A stretch of 64,000 nt of DNA from Acidimicrobiales bacterium (GTDB lineage Bacteria; Actinomycetota; Acidimicrobiia; Acidimicrobiales; Poriferisodalaceae). The translations under genes and the position numbers were made by a program. Shown here piece by piece: positions 11,179 to 22,606 of this stretch (its first letter is position 1; every line of letters begins with the position of its first letter). A model generated the notes under the pieces. The model did no database searches. It saw nothing but the letters and a program-made list of their open reading frames with translations, and was not told the origin of the DNA. The DNA lies in NCBI GenBank assembly GCA_014239555.1, contig JAAZYR010000001.1:62001-126000 (forward strand). The letters run 5' to 3'.

Positions 11179-12162
11179 TTGTCCGCGATCCGACCATCTC
11201 CGATGAACCGGCTGAGCACAGATCCCGTCGCCTTATTCGAGGCAGCAAGCGATGGGCATCGCCTCGCGCTTGCCAGACTGATGTCGATCATTGAGCGCGG
11301 AAGCCAAGAAGCACGAACACTGGGTGCCCACACGTTTTCACGGGTTGGCCGTGCTCATACCGTCGGAATGACGGGAGCTCCCGGTTCAGGGAAATCAACA
11401 TTGACGGCGGCGCTCGCGACTGTTGTTCGGTCCATAGACGAGCGGATGGCGATCTTAGCTGTCGACCCTTCATCGCCTTTTACCGGAGGCGCAATCCTTG
11501 GTGATCGAGTGCGGATGCAAGATCACGTAACTGACGAGGCTATCTATATCCGTTCTATGGCTACTCGAGGTCATTTGGGTGGGTTAAGCCTCGCTACTCC
11601 ACAAGCAGTCCGAGTTCTTGACGCGCTTGGCTGGCCTTGGGTGATTATCGAAACCGTCGGTGTTGGCCAGATAGAAGTAGATATTGCCGGGGCTGCTGAC
11701 ACGACTGTGGTTGTTGTGAATCCTGGATGGGGTGATGCTGTTCAGGCGAATAAAGCTGGCCTAATGGAAATCGCCGATATTTTCGTGATTAACAAATCCG
11801 ATCGCAGAGGAGTGGATGACACTCGTCGTGACATTCAACAGATGTTGGAACTCTCCTCGTTGGGTGATTGGGAACCTCCTATCGTCATGACGGTGGGCAC
11901 CGAGGGTGATGGTGCGCAAGAGCTATGGGCCACGATTGGAGAACATCGTTCCTACCTTGAGCAGAGTGGCGAGCTTTCCGCGCGTCGACGTAACCGAATC
12001 AAAGCCGAGTTGTCAAAAATTCTGAATTGGAGTCTTGAAGCCCGAGTGCAAAGTGTTTTGGAGGGTCCCCGAGGCGCAGAGCTTCACGAAAAACTTGAGA
12101 GCGGGGAGATTGATCCCTATGCAGCTGCGCAGCGTCTCCTGGAAATCGATGAGAGCGACTGA
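11179..12162 (+). CDS. meaB: MeaB/ArgK-type G-protein chaperone
   Basis: A P-loop GTPase of the ArgK/MeaB family, known to load and protect adenosylcobalamin-dependent acyl-CoA mutases such as methylmalonyl-CoA mutase. The P-loop GAPGSGKST, the switch region VDPSSPFTGGAILGDRVRM, ETVGVGQIEVDIA and the base-specificity motif NKSD are all visible. No mutase gene lies in the window. The TTG start at 11179 has AGGAC 8 nt upstream; the ATG at 11203 is an alternative. Confidence 0.92.
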   Translation: MSAIRPSPMNRLSTDPVALFEAASDGHRLALARLMSIIERGSQEARTLGAHTFSRVGRAHTVGMTGAPGSGKSTLTAALATVVRSIDERMAILAVDPSSPFTGGAILGDRVRMQDHVTDEAIYIRSMATRGHLGGLSLATPQAVRVLDALGWPWVIIETVGVGQIEVDIAGAADTTVVVVNPGWGDAVQANKAGLMEIADIFVINKSDRRGVDDTRRDIQQMLELSSLGDWEPPIVMTVGTEGDGAQELWATIGEHRSYLEQSGELSARRRNRIKAELSKILNWSLEARVQSVLEGPRGAELHEKLESGEIDPYAAAQRLLEIDESD

Positions 12163-12165
12163 GCG

Positions 12166-13293
12166 CTAGTCAAGTTCATCGCGGGCCAGTGCGAACACCG
12201 CTTCTCTCTCGTGGGATGACAAATCGGCATTCAAGAGTCGTAGTTCAGCAGCCTCGCGGACACGAGGTAACACTTCGCTTGCTCCGAACTCTTTCAGGAA
12301 AATGTTAGAAAATCGTTTTCTTAACGTTCCAATCAATAATCGGGCAAACCGCCCGTCGCGCGACGTGCCGGTTCGAAGAATCACGTAAGTGACAGCAGCA
12401 TCGAAAGCTGAAGAACCGCGGGCTGATCGGCTCCAGTTCAAGACCACTGGGCCGCGCGAACTCATTTTGATATTCCCGGGGTGAAGATCCAGATGCACCA
12501 CGGACTCCCCTTCGCTTACCCGCTCCCAGTGGGAAGGAGCAGCAACCGTTCCCAGTGCGCGATGCAGCCTCGCTAGGTTCTTTGCGTGCCTATGCAGAGT
12601 CCAAGGCCTAGACGTGAGATCTTCGAGCATTGTGGGTCCATATAGGCGTTCCATAACGATGGACGAAGGTTCTGGTTGTTGCACGAACTTAGGAGCCGGA
12701 AAGCCAGTGGAGTTGAGAGCGACAAGTGCTTCTGCCTCTCGGGCCAGGTTCAACCCTCGAGTGCTGGTTCGAATTACATGCTCGGGTCCGTAATGTCGAA
12801 GTTCCCATTCCGAACCGATATTTATTAAACCGCCGGGTTCTTGACCTAGTCCGGCTTCTTGACGCTCAATAATTTGCCTGCGGAGTCCCCTTAGATTTCG
12901 TTTCCAGATACCAGCCAAAATGGGCTTGGCTACCCGCTCCCCTAATTTGCCGCCGAAGTGCCATGGCAATTGGATTGCTTCGTCCCAGCAAAACCGAGTG
13001 CCTCCCGTGTTGGGGACGAGAGTAAATCGACCGAAACCGCTAACGATTCCGGAGTGTTGGACGCCCATCACATGGCCGGGTTCCCATTCAAGAATTTTCA
13101 TACGATCGCGAAGTCGAAATGGGCCTACAGATGTAAGGCAGTCAAAAGTGAGTCCAGGGCCTTCCAAAATTTTTGATGTGACTTCTACGCGTGTGGCGTC
13201 GATCATCCATTCGCTGTGTTTGGTGACATCAGCTAGGTAGCTCCAGACTTCATTTGGAGTTGCTGGAAGATCGATTACGACTCGAATTTCCAT
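12166..13293 (-). CDS. SRPBCC domain fused to an APH-type kinase-like domain
   Basis: A 375-residue two-domain protein. Residues 1-~145 look like a SRPBCC/polyketide-cyclase ligand-binding domain (LPATPNEVWSYLADVTKHSEW, FGRFTLVPNTGGTRFCWDE). Residues ~165-375 look like an aminoglycoside-phosphotransferase fold. The catalytic loop HLDLHPGN (267-274) is intact, but the metal-binding Asp expected in the later IDW-type motif is Asn286 (VVLNW). Phosphotransfer may be impaired. The ligand is unknown. It is downstream of, and on the same strand as, the methyltransferase gene (26-nt gap), probably one transcript. Confidence 0.78.
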   Translation of the reverse strand: MEIRVVIDLPATPNEVWSYLADVTKHSEWMIDATRVEVTSKILEGPGLTFDCLTSVGPFRLRDRMKILEWEPGHVMGVQHSGIVSGFGRFTLVPNTGGTRFCWDEAIQLPWHFGGKLGERVAKPILAGIWKRNLRGLRRQIIERQEAGLGQEPGGLINIGSEWELRHYGPEHVIRTSTRGLNLAREAEALVALNSTGFPAPKFVQQPEPSSIVMERLYGPTMLEDLTSRPWTLHRHAKNLARLHRALGTVAAPSHWERVSEGESVVHLDLHPGNIKMSSRGPVVLNWSRSARGSSAFDAAVTYVILRTGTSRDGRFARLLIGTLRKRFSNIFLKEFGASEVLPRVREAAELRLLNADLSSHEREAVFALARDELD

Positions 13294-13319
13294 CTATGCC
13301 TGTCCCCCTATCGATAAAG

Positions 13320-14072
13320 TCAGACACGAATCGGAGCGTAGACCGATACATGGCGGGCACTGTTGCTAGTGAACGGTGTTCGGTGCCAATCTTCCCAACG
13401 TTCCAGCAATCTGAGACCATGACGGCCGGCAGAATCGTCAAGCTCGCTTGGCGTCCGAACGCTGATACGCCAAGGGCGAAGTGTGATTCCCCCCTCATTA
13501 ATTTCCACACTCTGGCCTCGAACTAGCCTGGATGTCTGTTCTCGAATAGTTATGTTCATCACGGTTGTATTGGCGGTGTGACGGCATTCGATTCCTCTCG
13601 TCGGAAGATCAGGCGAGATAGATGGCGCGAAAGCTTCAAGTATGAACCGTCCGTTGGGCTCGAGTCGCTGTTCTACGAGTTTGAGGCAACTTTCCTGGGC
13701 ATTGGACCCAACCAGATTAAAAAATGTGTTGTAAGCACAGAAAATCACTTGGAACCGACCCTTTGGAAGCCAGTGGGCCATATCCGCAAGGTGAGTCTTA
13801 ATCAAACGGGAGCCGTCTCTTTTGGCCAGACGATCCAACATGGCAGAGGAAGAGTCAACACCTGACACTGGAGCGCCCGTCGCCGCAATTGGTAAAGCAA
13901 GGCGCCCCGTTCCGATGCCTAGCTCAAGGATCTTTTTTCCTTGGGCAAGACTCACGATGAACGCGACTGTGCTTTCAACGTCGGTCACATCTTGATACCA
14001 GTCATCGTAGATATCAGCGAACCCATCGCCATAAGTCGAACTGTGATAGTTCGATGTATTGGATTGCGCCAC
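13320..14072 (-). CDS. class I SAM-dependent methyltransferase
   Basis: A 250-residue cytosolic methyltransferase. The SAM-binding motif I reads ILELGIGTGRLALPIA, followed by the acidic VSGVDSSSAML and the motif IV region VIFCAYNTFFNL. The N-terminus (GFADIYDDWYQDVTDVESTV) is typical of the Methyltransf_25/11 group. The substrate is unknown. The GTG start at 14072 is preceded by GAGGTGG. It is divergent from the cysteine desulfurase with only 35 nt between starts. Confidence 0.85.
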   Translation of the reverse strand: MAQSNTSNYHSSTYGDGFADIYDDWYQDVTDVESTVAFIVSLAQGKKILELGIGTGRLALPIAATGAPVSGVDSSSAMLDRLAKRDGSRLIKTHLADMAHWLPKGRFQVIFCAYNTFFNLVGSNAQESCLKLVEQRLEPNGRFILEAFAPSISPDLPTRGIECRHTANTTVMNITIREQTSRLVRGQSVEINEGGITLRPWRISVRTPSELDDSAGRHGLRLLERWEDWHRTPFTSNSARHVSVYAPIRV

Positions 14073-14094
14073 GCTGCCACCTCTATTTGGGCCC

Positions 14095-14100
14095 TAGCCT
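14095..14100 (+). promoter_or_regulatory. -10 box (TAGCCT) of leaderless cysteine desulfurase
   Basis: TAGCCT is followed by 7 nt and the ATG at 14108, and decides that start against longer open-frame options. Confidence 0.6.
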
Positions 14101-14107
14101 AAGTGGG

Positions 14108-15250
14108 ATGGAGAGCCCGAACCTAGACCAGCTGGCGTATCTGGACTGCGCCGCTTCTACCCCTGTGCGGCCTGTGGTTCTTGAGTCCATGATGCCTTAC
14201 CTCACCAACCAATTTGGTAATCCATCAGGTGCTCATCGTTTAGCTCGATCTTCGAGACGAGCTATCGATGATTCCAGAGAGGTGTGCGCCGAGTTACTTG
14301 GTTTCGACCCTCACGGAATTGTGTTCACTAGCGGCGGAACGGAATCTGACAACCTCGCAATTCACGGCGCCTGTGGTTCTTCGGGCATAGCTGCGTGCCC
14401 GGCGACTGAGCATCACGCAGTTCTCTACCCCGTGGAGTCGCATAAAGGTCGGATTATCGAAGTTACGGCCGAGGGTGATGTGGACCTTGAACACCTTGAA
14501 GCGGTCCTGGACGACGAAGTGTCGGTTTTGTCGGTGATGCTGGTCAACAATGAGTCCGGGCGGATGATTGATCTCGAACCCATCGCGGAGGTTCGTGATC
14601 GGCGAGCGCCGCAAGCGCTTCTCCACACAGATGCCGTTCAAGCGGTCAATTGGATGGACATAGCTAAAGCAGCGACGAGGGCAGACCTCATGTCGCTTAG
14701 TGGGCACAAGTTCGGTGCGCCCAAAGGAGTCGGGGTGCTAGCGACTCGTCCCCACGTTGAGTTGAATGCGCAGCTACTAGGTGGAGGACAAGAAGCGGAA
14801 CGTCGAAGCGGAACCCACAACACCGCAGGAATCGTGGCACTGGGATGCGCCTTGCAGGCCCTTGACGAATCTCGAATCGACGAAATTAGCCGACTTGGGG
14901 TGCTATGTAACCGTCTTGCCGAAGGCTTAGTTACAGCGATACCTGGTTGTCATGCAACCATCCCAAAGTCGAGAAGAGCTGCTGGTCTCCTTCAACTTCT
15001 TATCGAGGACGTTGAAAGCGAAGCCTTGCTTGTCCTGCTGGAGCGCTTTGATCTGATGGCCTCTGCGGCGGCGTCCTGCGCGTCCGGTGCTATGGACCCA
15101 TCACACGTACTTGCTGCTATGGGCGTTCACCGAACAGCTGCTGCCGGCTCATTACGGTTGTCGCTTGGTTGGTGCAGCGAAGAGTGGGAAATTGATCATG
15201 CGCTCGAAGTGGTGCCGCGGTGCGTTGAACAATTGCGAGGTCCGACATGA
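14108..15250 (+). CDS. cysteine desulfurase (NifS/IscS family)
   Basis: A PLP enzyme that releases sulfur from L-cysteine as a protein persulfide. It has 380 residues. The N-terminal YLDCAASTPVRP and SGGTESDNLAI are the family signature, the PLP Lys is K201 in SGHKFGAPKG, and the persulfide Cys is C324 in SCASGAMDPSHVL. It overlaps mnmA by 4 nt (ATGA), so its likely job is to supply sulfur for tRNA 2-thiouridine. A role in Fe-S assembly cannot be excluded. Confidence 0.92.
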   Translation: MESPNLDQLAYLDCAASTPVRPVVLESMMPYLTNQFGNPSGAHRLARSSRRAIDDSREVCAELLGFDPHGIVFTSGGTESDNLAIHGACGSSGIAACPATEHHAVLYPVESHKGRIIEVTAEGDVDLEHLEAVLDDEVSVLSVMLVNNESGRMIDLEPIAEVRDRRAPQALLHTDAVQAVNWMDIAKAATRADLMSLSGHKFGAPKGVGVLATRPHVELNAQLLGGGQEAERRSGTHNTAGIVALGCALQALDESRIDEISRLGVLCNRLAEGLVTAIPGCHATIPKSRRAAGLLQLLIEDVESEALLVLLERFDLMASAAASCASGAMDPSHVLAAMGVHRTAAAGSLRLSLGWCSEEWEIDHALEVVPRCVEQLRGPT

Positions 15251-16275
15251 GTCGCGTCTTAGTCGCAATGTCAGGAGGCGTGGATAGCGCAGTAACCGCT
15301 GCACTTCTCAAGCAAGAGGGACACGAGGTAACCGGTGTGACTCTCAAGCTTTGGGGTGGTCCTCAAGACCAAGGGTGCTGCTCGGTTTCCGATGTGGATG
15401 ATGCTCGCCGTGTCGCTCAACAACTAGACGTCGACCACTTCGTTTTTAATTATGGTGATGAATTCGATGAGCATGTCGTGCGGCCATATGTCGTCGCTCA
15501 CGCGTCGGGACTCACACCGAACCCATGTATTGAATGCAATCGGCACATAAAATTTGATGCTCTTCTGGATCGAACCCGAAGGTTAGGGTTCGATGCTTTA
15601 GCTACCGGTCATCATGCAAGAATTGTCCGGACCGGTGGCGGACTAAGAATTGCTCGAGGAGTCGACCAAACAAAGGACCAGTCCTACGTCCTTTACATGA
15701 TCTCTCAAGACGACTTGGCGATGCTCAAATTTCCGGTCGGTGAAATGACCAAACCACAAGTTCGTGAGCTGGCCAGTCGGCTGGGCCTGCGTTCCGCAGC
15801 CAAGCCGGACAGCCAAGACGTTTGTTTCATCACCGCGTCAGAAGGACGCGCTCGCTTCCTATCTGATCGTCTCGACTTGCATCCGGGTGAGATTGTCGAC
15901 ACAGAAGGAAAAACTCTTGGCTCTGTCGACGCCGTCGAGTTGGTCACCATTGGTCAAAGAAAAGGACTTGATTTGGGAGGCAACGCTGAACGCACATACG
16001 CGGTCAACGTCGACGTGCCTTCGCGCCGTGTAGTCGTAGGAGGAGCCCAGGAGCTTCTCTCACAAACCGTGCGCCTTACTGAGCACACGTGGGTAGGCCA
16101 ACCCCATGTTGGGCTAATCGATGCTCAGATCAGTGCTCATGGCGAGCCGGCTGCAGCACAACTCAATTCCGACGGCTCTCTGCGTTGGGTCGAAACCCGT
16201 AGAAAAGTTGCCCCGGGCCAGGCCGTGGTCTTCTATGTGAAGGACGCTGTTATTGGTGGCGCGACTGCAGGTTGA
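15247..16275 (+). CDS. mnmA: tRNA-specific 2-thiouridylase
   Basis: Thiolates U34 of tRNAs for Lys, Glu and Gln. The PP-loop is SGGVDS (residues 9-14). The two catalytic Cys are C94 in NPCIECN and C193 in SQDVCFI. The 342-residue length is slightly shorter than the usual ~360. Translational coupling to the desulfurase fits a sulfur relay. It converges with the next minus-strand gene with a 3-nt gap. Confidence 0.95.
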   Translation: MSRVLVAMSGGVDSAVTAALLKQEGHEVTGVTLKLWGGPQDQGCCSVSDVDDARRVAQQLDVDHFVFNYGDEFDEHVVRPYVVAHASGLTPNPCIECNRHIKFDALLDRTRRLGFDALATGHHARIVRTGGGLRIARGVDQTKDQSYVLYMISQDDLAMLKFPVGEMTKPQVRELASRLGLRSAAKPDSQDVCFITASEGRARFLSDRLDLHPGEIVDTEGKTLGSVDAVELVTIGQRKGLDLGGNAERTYAVNVDVPSRRVVVGGAQELLSQTVRLTEHTWVGQPHVGLIDAQISAHGEPAAAQLNSDGSLRWVETRRKVAPGQAVVFYVKDAVIGGATAG

Positions 16276-16278
16276 AAG

Positions 16279-19296
<3,018 letters not shown>

Positions 19297-19305
19297 GCTC
19301 CTTGT

Positions 19306-19770
19306 TTAAAACGATGCCCAACACCACCGGTAATCGATGTTGTCAACCTCAATGTCGATAAGCGGCACCGCAATTAAATGGGCGCACACCTGACCGGTGC
19401 GCATCTCCACGATGGCTGAACCCTCTCCAGGCGAGAAGAAAAATTCCCCAAGCTGGCGAGTACCTGCACTCAGTTGATTATCGGGAATTTTCACTCCAGC
19501 GATCGTTAGCGTGGGCTGCCACCCTGGGCTTAGCGAAACACCCACTAGTCCTTGTCGTGGAGCCTGATCTCCTTCTTGTGGGATCACTGCTAGGAGCCCG
19601 GTAGGAAAAGTTGAGACCTGTGGAGCGCCTCTCGTTGTTGACGCGACCCAAATGATGATCCCTAGCAGTACAACGACAAGGACTGTCACAGTTGATGCGA
19701 TCCCTCTTCGTAGCGTCCAGTTGACTGTGGCAGGGTCCGAAAAATTGTCGCCGTTGGGGGTGTCGTTCAC
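19306..19770 (-). CDS. single-pass membrane protein of unknown function
   Basis: A 154-residue protein with a hydrophilic N-terminus, one membrane segment at about residues 25-45 (IASTVTVLVVVLLGIIIWVAS) and a presumably extracellular ~105-residue domain containing two Cys. No family is recognised. The GTG start is preceded on its strand by CATGAT at 6 nt. It converges with ligA and is divergent from the PASTA pseudokinase, 79 nt between starts, which may hint at a cell-envelope role. Confidence 0.65.
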   Translation of the reverse strand: MNDTPNGDNFSDPATVNWTLRRGIASTVTVLVVVLLGIIIWVASTTRGAPQVSTFPTGLLAVIPQEGDQAPRQGLVGVSLSPGWQPTLTIAGVKIPDNQLSAGTRQLGEFFFSPGEGSAIVEMRTGQVCAHLIAVPLIDIEVDNIDYRWCWASF

Positions 19771-19837
19771 GGCAACATCATGGCCGAATTCAGCGGCAGT
19801 TGGAATTTGGCGCCATAAGCAGTCGCATTTGTGGCAG

Positions 19838-19843
19838 TACTGT
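19838..19843 (+). promoter_or_regulatory. -10 box (TACTGT) of leaderless PASTA gene
   Basis: TACTGT is followed by 6 nt and the GTG at 19850. It supports the short N-terminus; the longer open frame overlaps the divergent gene. Confidence 0.55.
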
Positions 19844-19849
19844 CGAGAT

Positions 19850-21709
19850 GTGGAGCTAGGTCAGGCAAACGACTGGACGGGGCGAGTAGTAGACGACCGT
19901 TATCAGATACTTTCCTACAGCACCCGTGGACGGGGTTGGGATGAGTACCACGCGCGCGAACTAGACACTAACGATCGGGTCTTAATCAAGATTTTGAGTA
20001 CCTCGATTTCTGAAGATGTCGAGTTTTTGCGACGGTTGGCATCGGATATAGCGACCGCAAATTTCATCGTTCACCCACATGTGCAACGCGTATTCGATTG
20101 GGGTCGATCGGGTGAAGTCGTTTACTTGGTTACTGAAACATTTCAAGGCGTTAGCTTGCAGTTGCTTCTGGATCAAGGTCACCCGTTAACTGCTGCTCAA
20201 GCAACAAAGCTTGGCTTCGAAATTGCTTCTGGGCTAAATGCCGTTCACCAATCAAGCCTTTGTCACGGCGACATCTCGCCCTCCAATTTGCTTATAGGTG
20301 CTAATGGGTCAAGCAAACTCGCTGGCTTTTTTTTGGCGGATGCGTTCAATGCCGCTGAGGCAGGTCGACTTTCGGTGGTGGGGACTGGCCTTTTGGAACC
20401 GTCAGTGAGATTTGCTGCGCCTGAAACGTTATCGGGGACTAGCGGGCCCGAATCCGACGTTTATTCGCTAGTTGCTAGCCTTGTCGCTTCAATCAGCGAC
20501 CAAACTGGTGAATCTGAAACGCCTTGGAGGAACCTTTCGCATGGAGAACGAGATCAAGACTTAAGGATTCCGGCTGAATTTGAACGAGCTAAGGAGATTT
20601 TGGGTGAAGGGGGCCGATTCGAACCGAAGGCTCGCTGTGACGCCATATCGTTGACGGAGGGCTTGATCGAAGCGACGAAAGGTTTCACGAAGCCGGCGAA
20701 CATCGCCATTCCTACATCTCTTTTAGTTGGATTTGACGGCGATCCTGTCGCGTCAAGCGCTGATCGTTCCAACGAATTTTTGAGACCGAAATGGCGCCCA
20801 GTTCGAAAGCTCGCAGCCACCGTCGCCGTTGTATTTGCCTTGCTATCCGCTGGAACTGCGTGGGCCGTTAGCAGTGTTCAGCCTCAGGGACTCCCGGCTC
20901 ATCTTGTTCAGCAGTACACAGGCCGTACGGTTGGTGAAGTACGTGCTATCGCGGATTCGCTTTCATGGGTTCTCGACGAAGATCAGGTACGAACAGACGA
21001 TTTGCCAACTGGGATTGTCTTGGCTCAAAGACCCGCGCCCGGGCGCCGTTTGGCTGAGGGAGAGATGCTTGTTGTTGAAGTTGCGAGCGGTCCGCGCCTT
21101 CGAATGACCCCAATGGTGTTGGGACTATCAACCGCCGCCGCTGTAGCCCGGCTCGAAACCAAGGGCTTCGAGGTGGACCTTGTCCAACCGCTGTACGACG
21201 AAAAGATCGCTGCAGGTGAAGTCATCAAAGTGTTGATTGGTGGAGAGTCCGCATTGGGTGGTGGCTTAAGGGAGCCAGGCACGAGAGCAGTGCTCGTAGT
21301 TTCTGGGGGGCCTGTCCCTCGAACAGTTCCGGTACTGGTTGGGCTGGATTTCAGCAACGCCGAACGAGTATTGAACGAGCTTCAACTGCGGGTTGCTAGA
21401 CCAGTAGGGCTGGAACCCAGCGAGACTGTCGACGAAGGCACCGTCCTAAGTCAAGATTTGACGCCGGGGCTGCTCGTAGATCGAGAATCACAGGTTTCCT
21501 TGACCATTTCCTCAGGCCCAGATTTACAGGAAGTTCCTGATATGCGGGGATTGACTGTGTTTGATGCGGAGCGTCGGTTGGATGAAGTCGGGCTCCAAGT
21601 CGGCGAGATCAGAGGCGACGGTCTCAAGGTCCAGGGAACCGAACCAGCGGCTGGGACGTTCTTGCGGCCGGGCACCTCAATTCTTCTTTGGGCGCCGCTG
21701 CAAGAATAA
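19850..21709 (+). CDS. PASTA-domain Ser/Thr kinase-like protein, probable pseudokinase
   Basis: A 619-residue membrane protein with the PknB/Stk layout: cytoplasmic kinase-like domain (~15-265), a low-complexity linker, one membrane segment (~318-338, AATVAVVFALLSAGTAWAV) and four extracellular PASTA repeats to the end. PASTA domains bind peptidoglycan fragments or lipid II. In the kinase domain K47 (VLIKIL) and the catalytic loop HGDISPSN (139-146) are present. The glycine-rich loop is degenerate (STRGRGWDEY), and the DFG motif reads GFF with Gly159 in place of the Mg-binding Asp. Catalysis is therefore doubtful. A run of eight T (20327-20334) lies at this degenerate motif. Confidence 0.85.
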   Translation: MELGQANDWTGRVVDDRYQILSYSTRGRGWDEYHARELDTNDRVLIKILSTSISEDVEFLRRLASDIATANFIVHPHVQRVFDWGRSGEVVYLVTETFQGVSLQLLLDQGHPLTAAQATKLGFEIASGLNAVHQSSLCHGDISPSNLLIGANGSSKLAGFFLADAFNAAEAGRLSVVGTGLLEPSVRFAAPETLSGTSGPESDVYSLVASLVASISDQTGESETPWRNLSHGERDQDLRIPAEFERAKEILGEGGRFEPKARCDAISLTEGLIEATKGFTKPANIAIPTSLLVGFDGDPVASSADRSNEFLRPKWRPVRKLAATVAVVFALLSAGTAWAVSSVQPQGLPAHLVQQYTGRTVGEVRAIADSLSWVLDEDQVRTDDLPTGIVLAQRPAPGRRLAEGEMLVVEVASGPRLRMTPMVLGLSTAAAVARLETKGFEVDLVQPLYDEKIAAGEVIKVLIGGESALGGGLREPGTRAVLVVSGGPVPRTVPVLVGLDFSNAERVLNELQLRVARPVGLEPSETVDEGTVLSQDLTPGLLVDRESQVSLTISSGPDLQEVPDMRGLTVFDAERRLDEVGLQVGEIRGDGLKVQGTEPAAGTFLRPGTSILLWAPLQE

Positions 21710-21957
21710 TTCCCCCAACTCCTCGGCCTGCCAATCTGCTGTGTCATGCCAAAGGCAAAACGTTGGCCAAATGCGCCCCTTCAGCGAAGCCTTCCCCACA
21801 GCGATTGAATACGAACGGTGAGAGCACCAGCTTGAGCATGCCGCGCAGTTATGGAACGCCGTACGGTCGAAGTTGAACGTTGGCAGCGCCCGAAAATATC
21901 TTGGCCTTTGCCAGCGGTTGTCGATTGTGACCGAACGTCCCCCATAGAATTCTGGAG
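21710..21957. other. 248-bp gap without a supported gene
   Basis: Between the PASTA gene and the ferredoxin. A minus-strand frame (21677-21964) could encode a 95-residue peptide with an NCAACSSWCSH segment, but it overlaps both flanking genes and has no clear start signal. The last bases hold the ferredoxin -10 box. I see no RNA gene. Confidence 0.4.
21945..21950 (+). promoter_or_regulatory. -10 box (TAGAAT) of leaderless ferredoxin
   Basis: TAGAAT is followed by 7 nt and the ATG at 21958. Confidence 0.6.
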
Positions 21958-22281
21958 ATGGCATCGGGAACTAGCCCAGCGCGCCTGTCGCGTATCGAGA
22001 GCAGAGAACGCAACAGCAAATGGCCGAACGTCCCTATGTACATCGACATGTCACAATGCATAAATTGCGATGCCTGTCTGCGAGCTTGTCCCCCCAATTT
22101 TGGTGCCATTTTCAACCACGGTATCGATGTCGTTATTCTTCCGGAGCTCTGCTCGGGCTGTGACAAGTGTCTCGATCCGTGTCCCGTGGATTGCATCTAT
22201 CCTCTTCCCGCTGATGAGTGGGAACCAGCGCCCGATGATTGGTGGGAAGAGCCCTTGAGCGCAAACGACCCCTACGTGTGA
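21958..22281 (+). CDS. ferredoxin, two 4Fe-4S clusters
   Basis: A 107-residue electron carrier. The first cluster motif is CINCDACLRACP and the second CSGCDKCLDPCPVDC, the arrangement of bacterial 2[4Fe-4S] ferredoxins. The first ~25 residues (to PNVPMYID) are polar and not part of the fold. The C-terminal tail is rich in Trp and acidic residues (EWEPAPDDWWEEP). The start is fixed by the -10 box 7 nt upstream; an internal ATG before YIDMSQC is less likely. gatC follows after 22 nt. Confidence 0.9.
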   Translation: MASGTSPARLSRIESRERNSKWPNVPMYIDMSQCINCDACLRACPPNFGAIFNHGIDVVILPELCSGCDKCLDPCPVDCIYPLPADEWEPAPDDWWEEPLSANDPYV

Positions 22282-22303
22282 ACTTTTTCGGAGACAAAGC
22301 AAC

Positions 22304-22606
22304 ATGACTCAATCTCTCTCACGAGACCTCGTCGCTCACATTGCGTCGTTGGCACGAATCGAACTCAACGACGAAGAAATCGCTCACTTCACTGGACATC
22401 TTGAGAAAATTCTGGAACACGTGGGCCAATTAGAAGCTCTTGATCTTGAATCGGTGGCGCCGATGTCACACCCATATCCACTGTCGAACGTGTTGAGAGA
22501 TGACTCTGTAGGGGCAACCATTGTCCGCGAAGAAGTATTGGCTCAAGCCCCGGACGAGTCTGAGGGCCAATTTCGTGTGCCACCGGTGTTGGGAGAATCA
22601 CCTTGA
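22304..22606 (+). CDS. gatC: Asp/Glu-tRNA amidotransferase subunit C
   Basis: The small subunit that stabilises GatA in the GatCAB complex. At 100 residues it has the usual size, with the typical helices ASLARIELNDEEI and FTGHLEKILEHVGQL, and PMSHPYPLSNVLRDD near the C-terminus. It overlaps gatA by 4 nt (TTGA). Confidence 0.94.
   Translation: MTQSLSRDLVAHIASLARIELNDEEIAHFTGHLEKILEHVGQLEALDLESVAPMSHPYPLSNVLRDDSVGATIVREEVLAQAPDESEGQFRVPPVLGESP

Noticed and set aside
19652-19850. PASTA protein starting at 19652
   Set aside because: That segment is antisense to the divergent membrane-protein gene; the GTG at 19850 has a -10 box 6 nt upstream.
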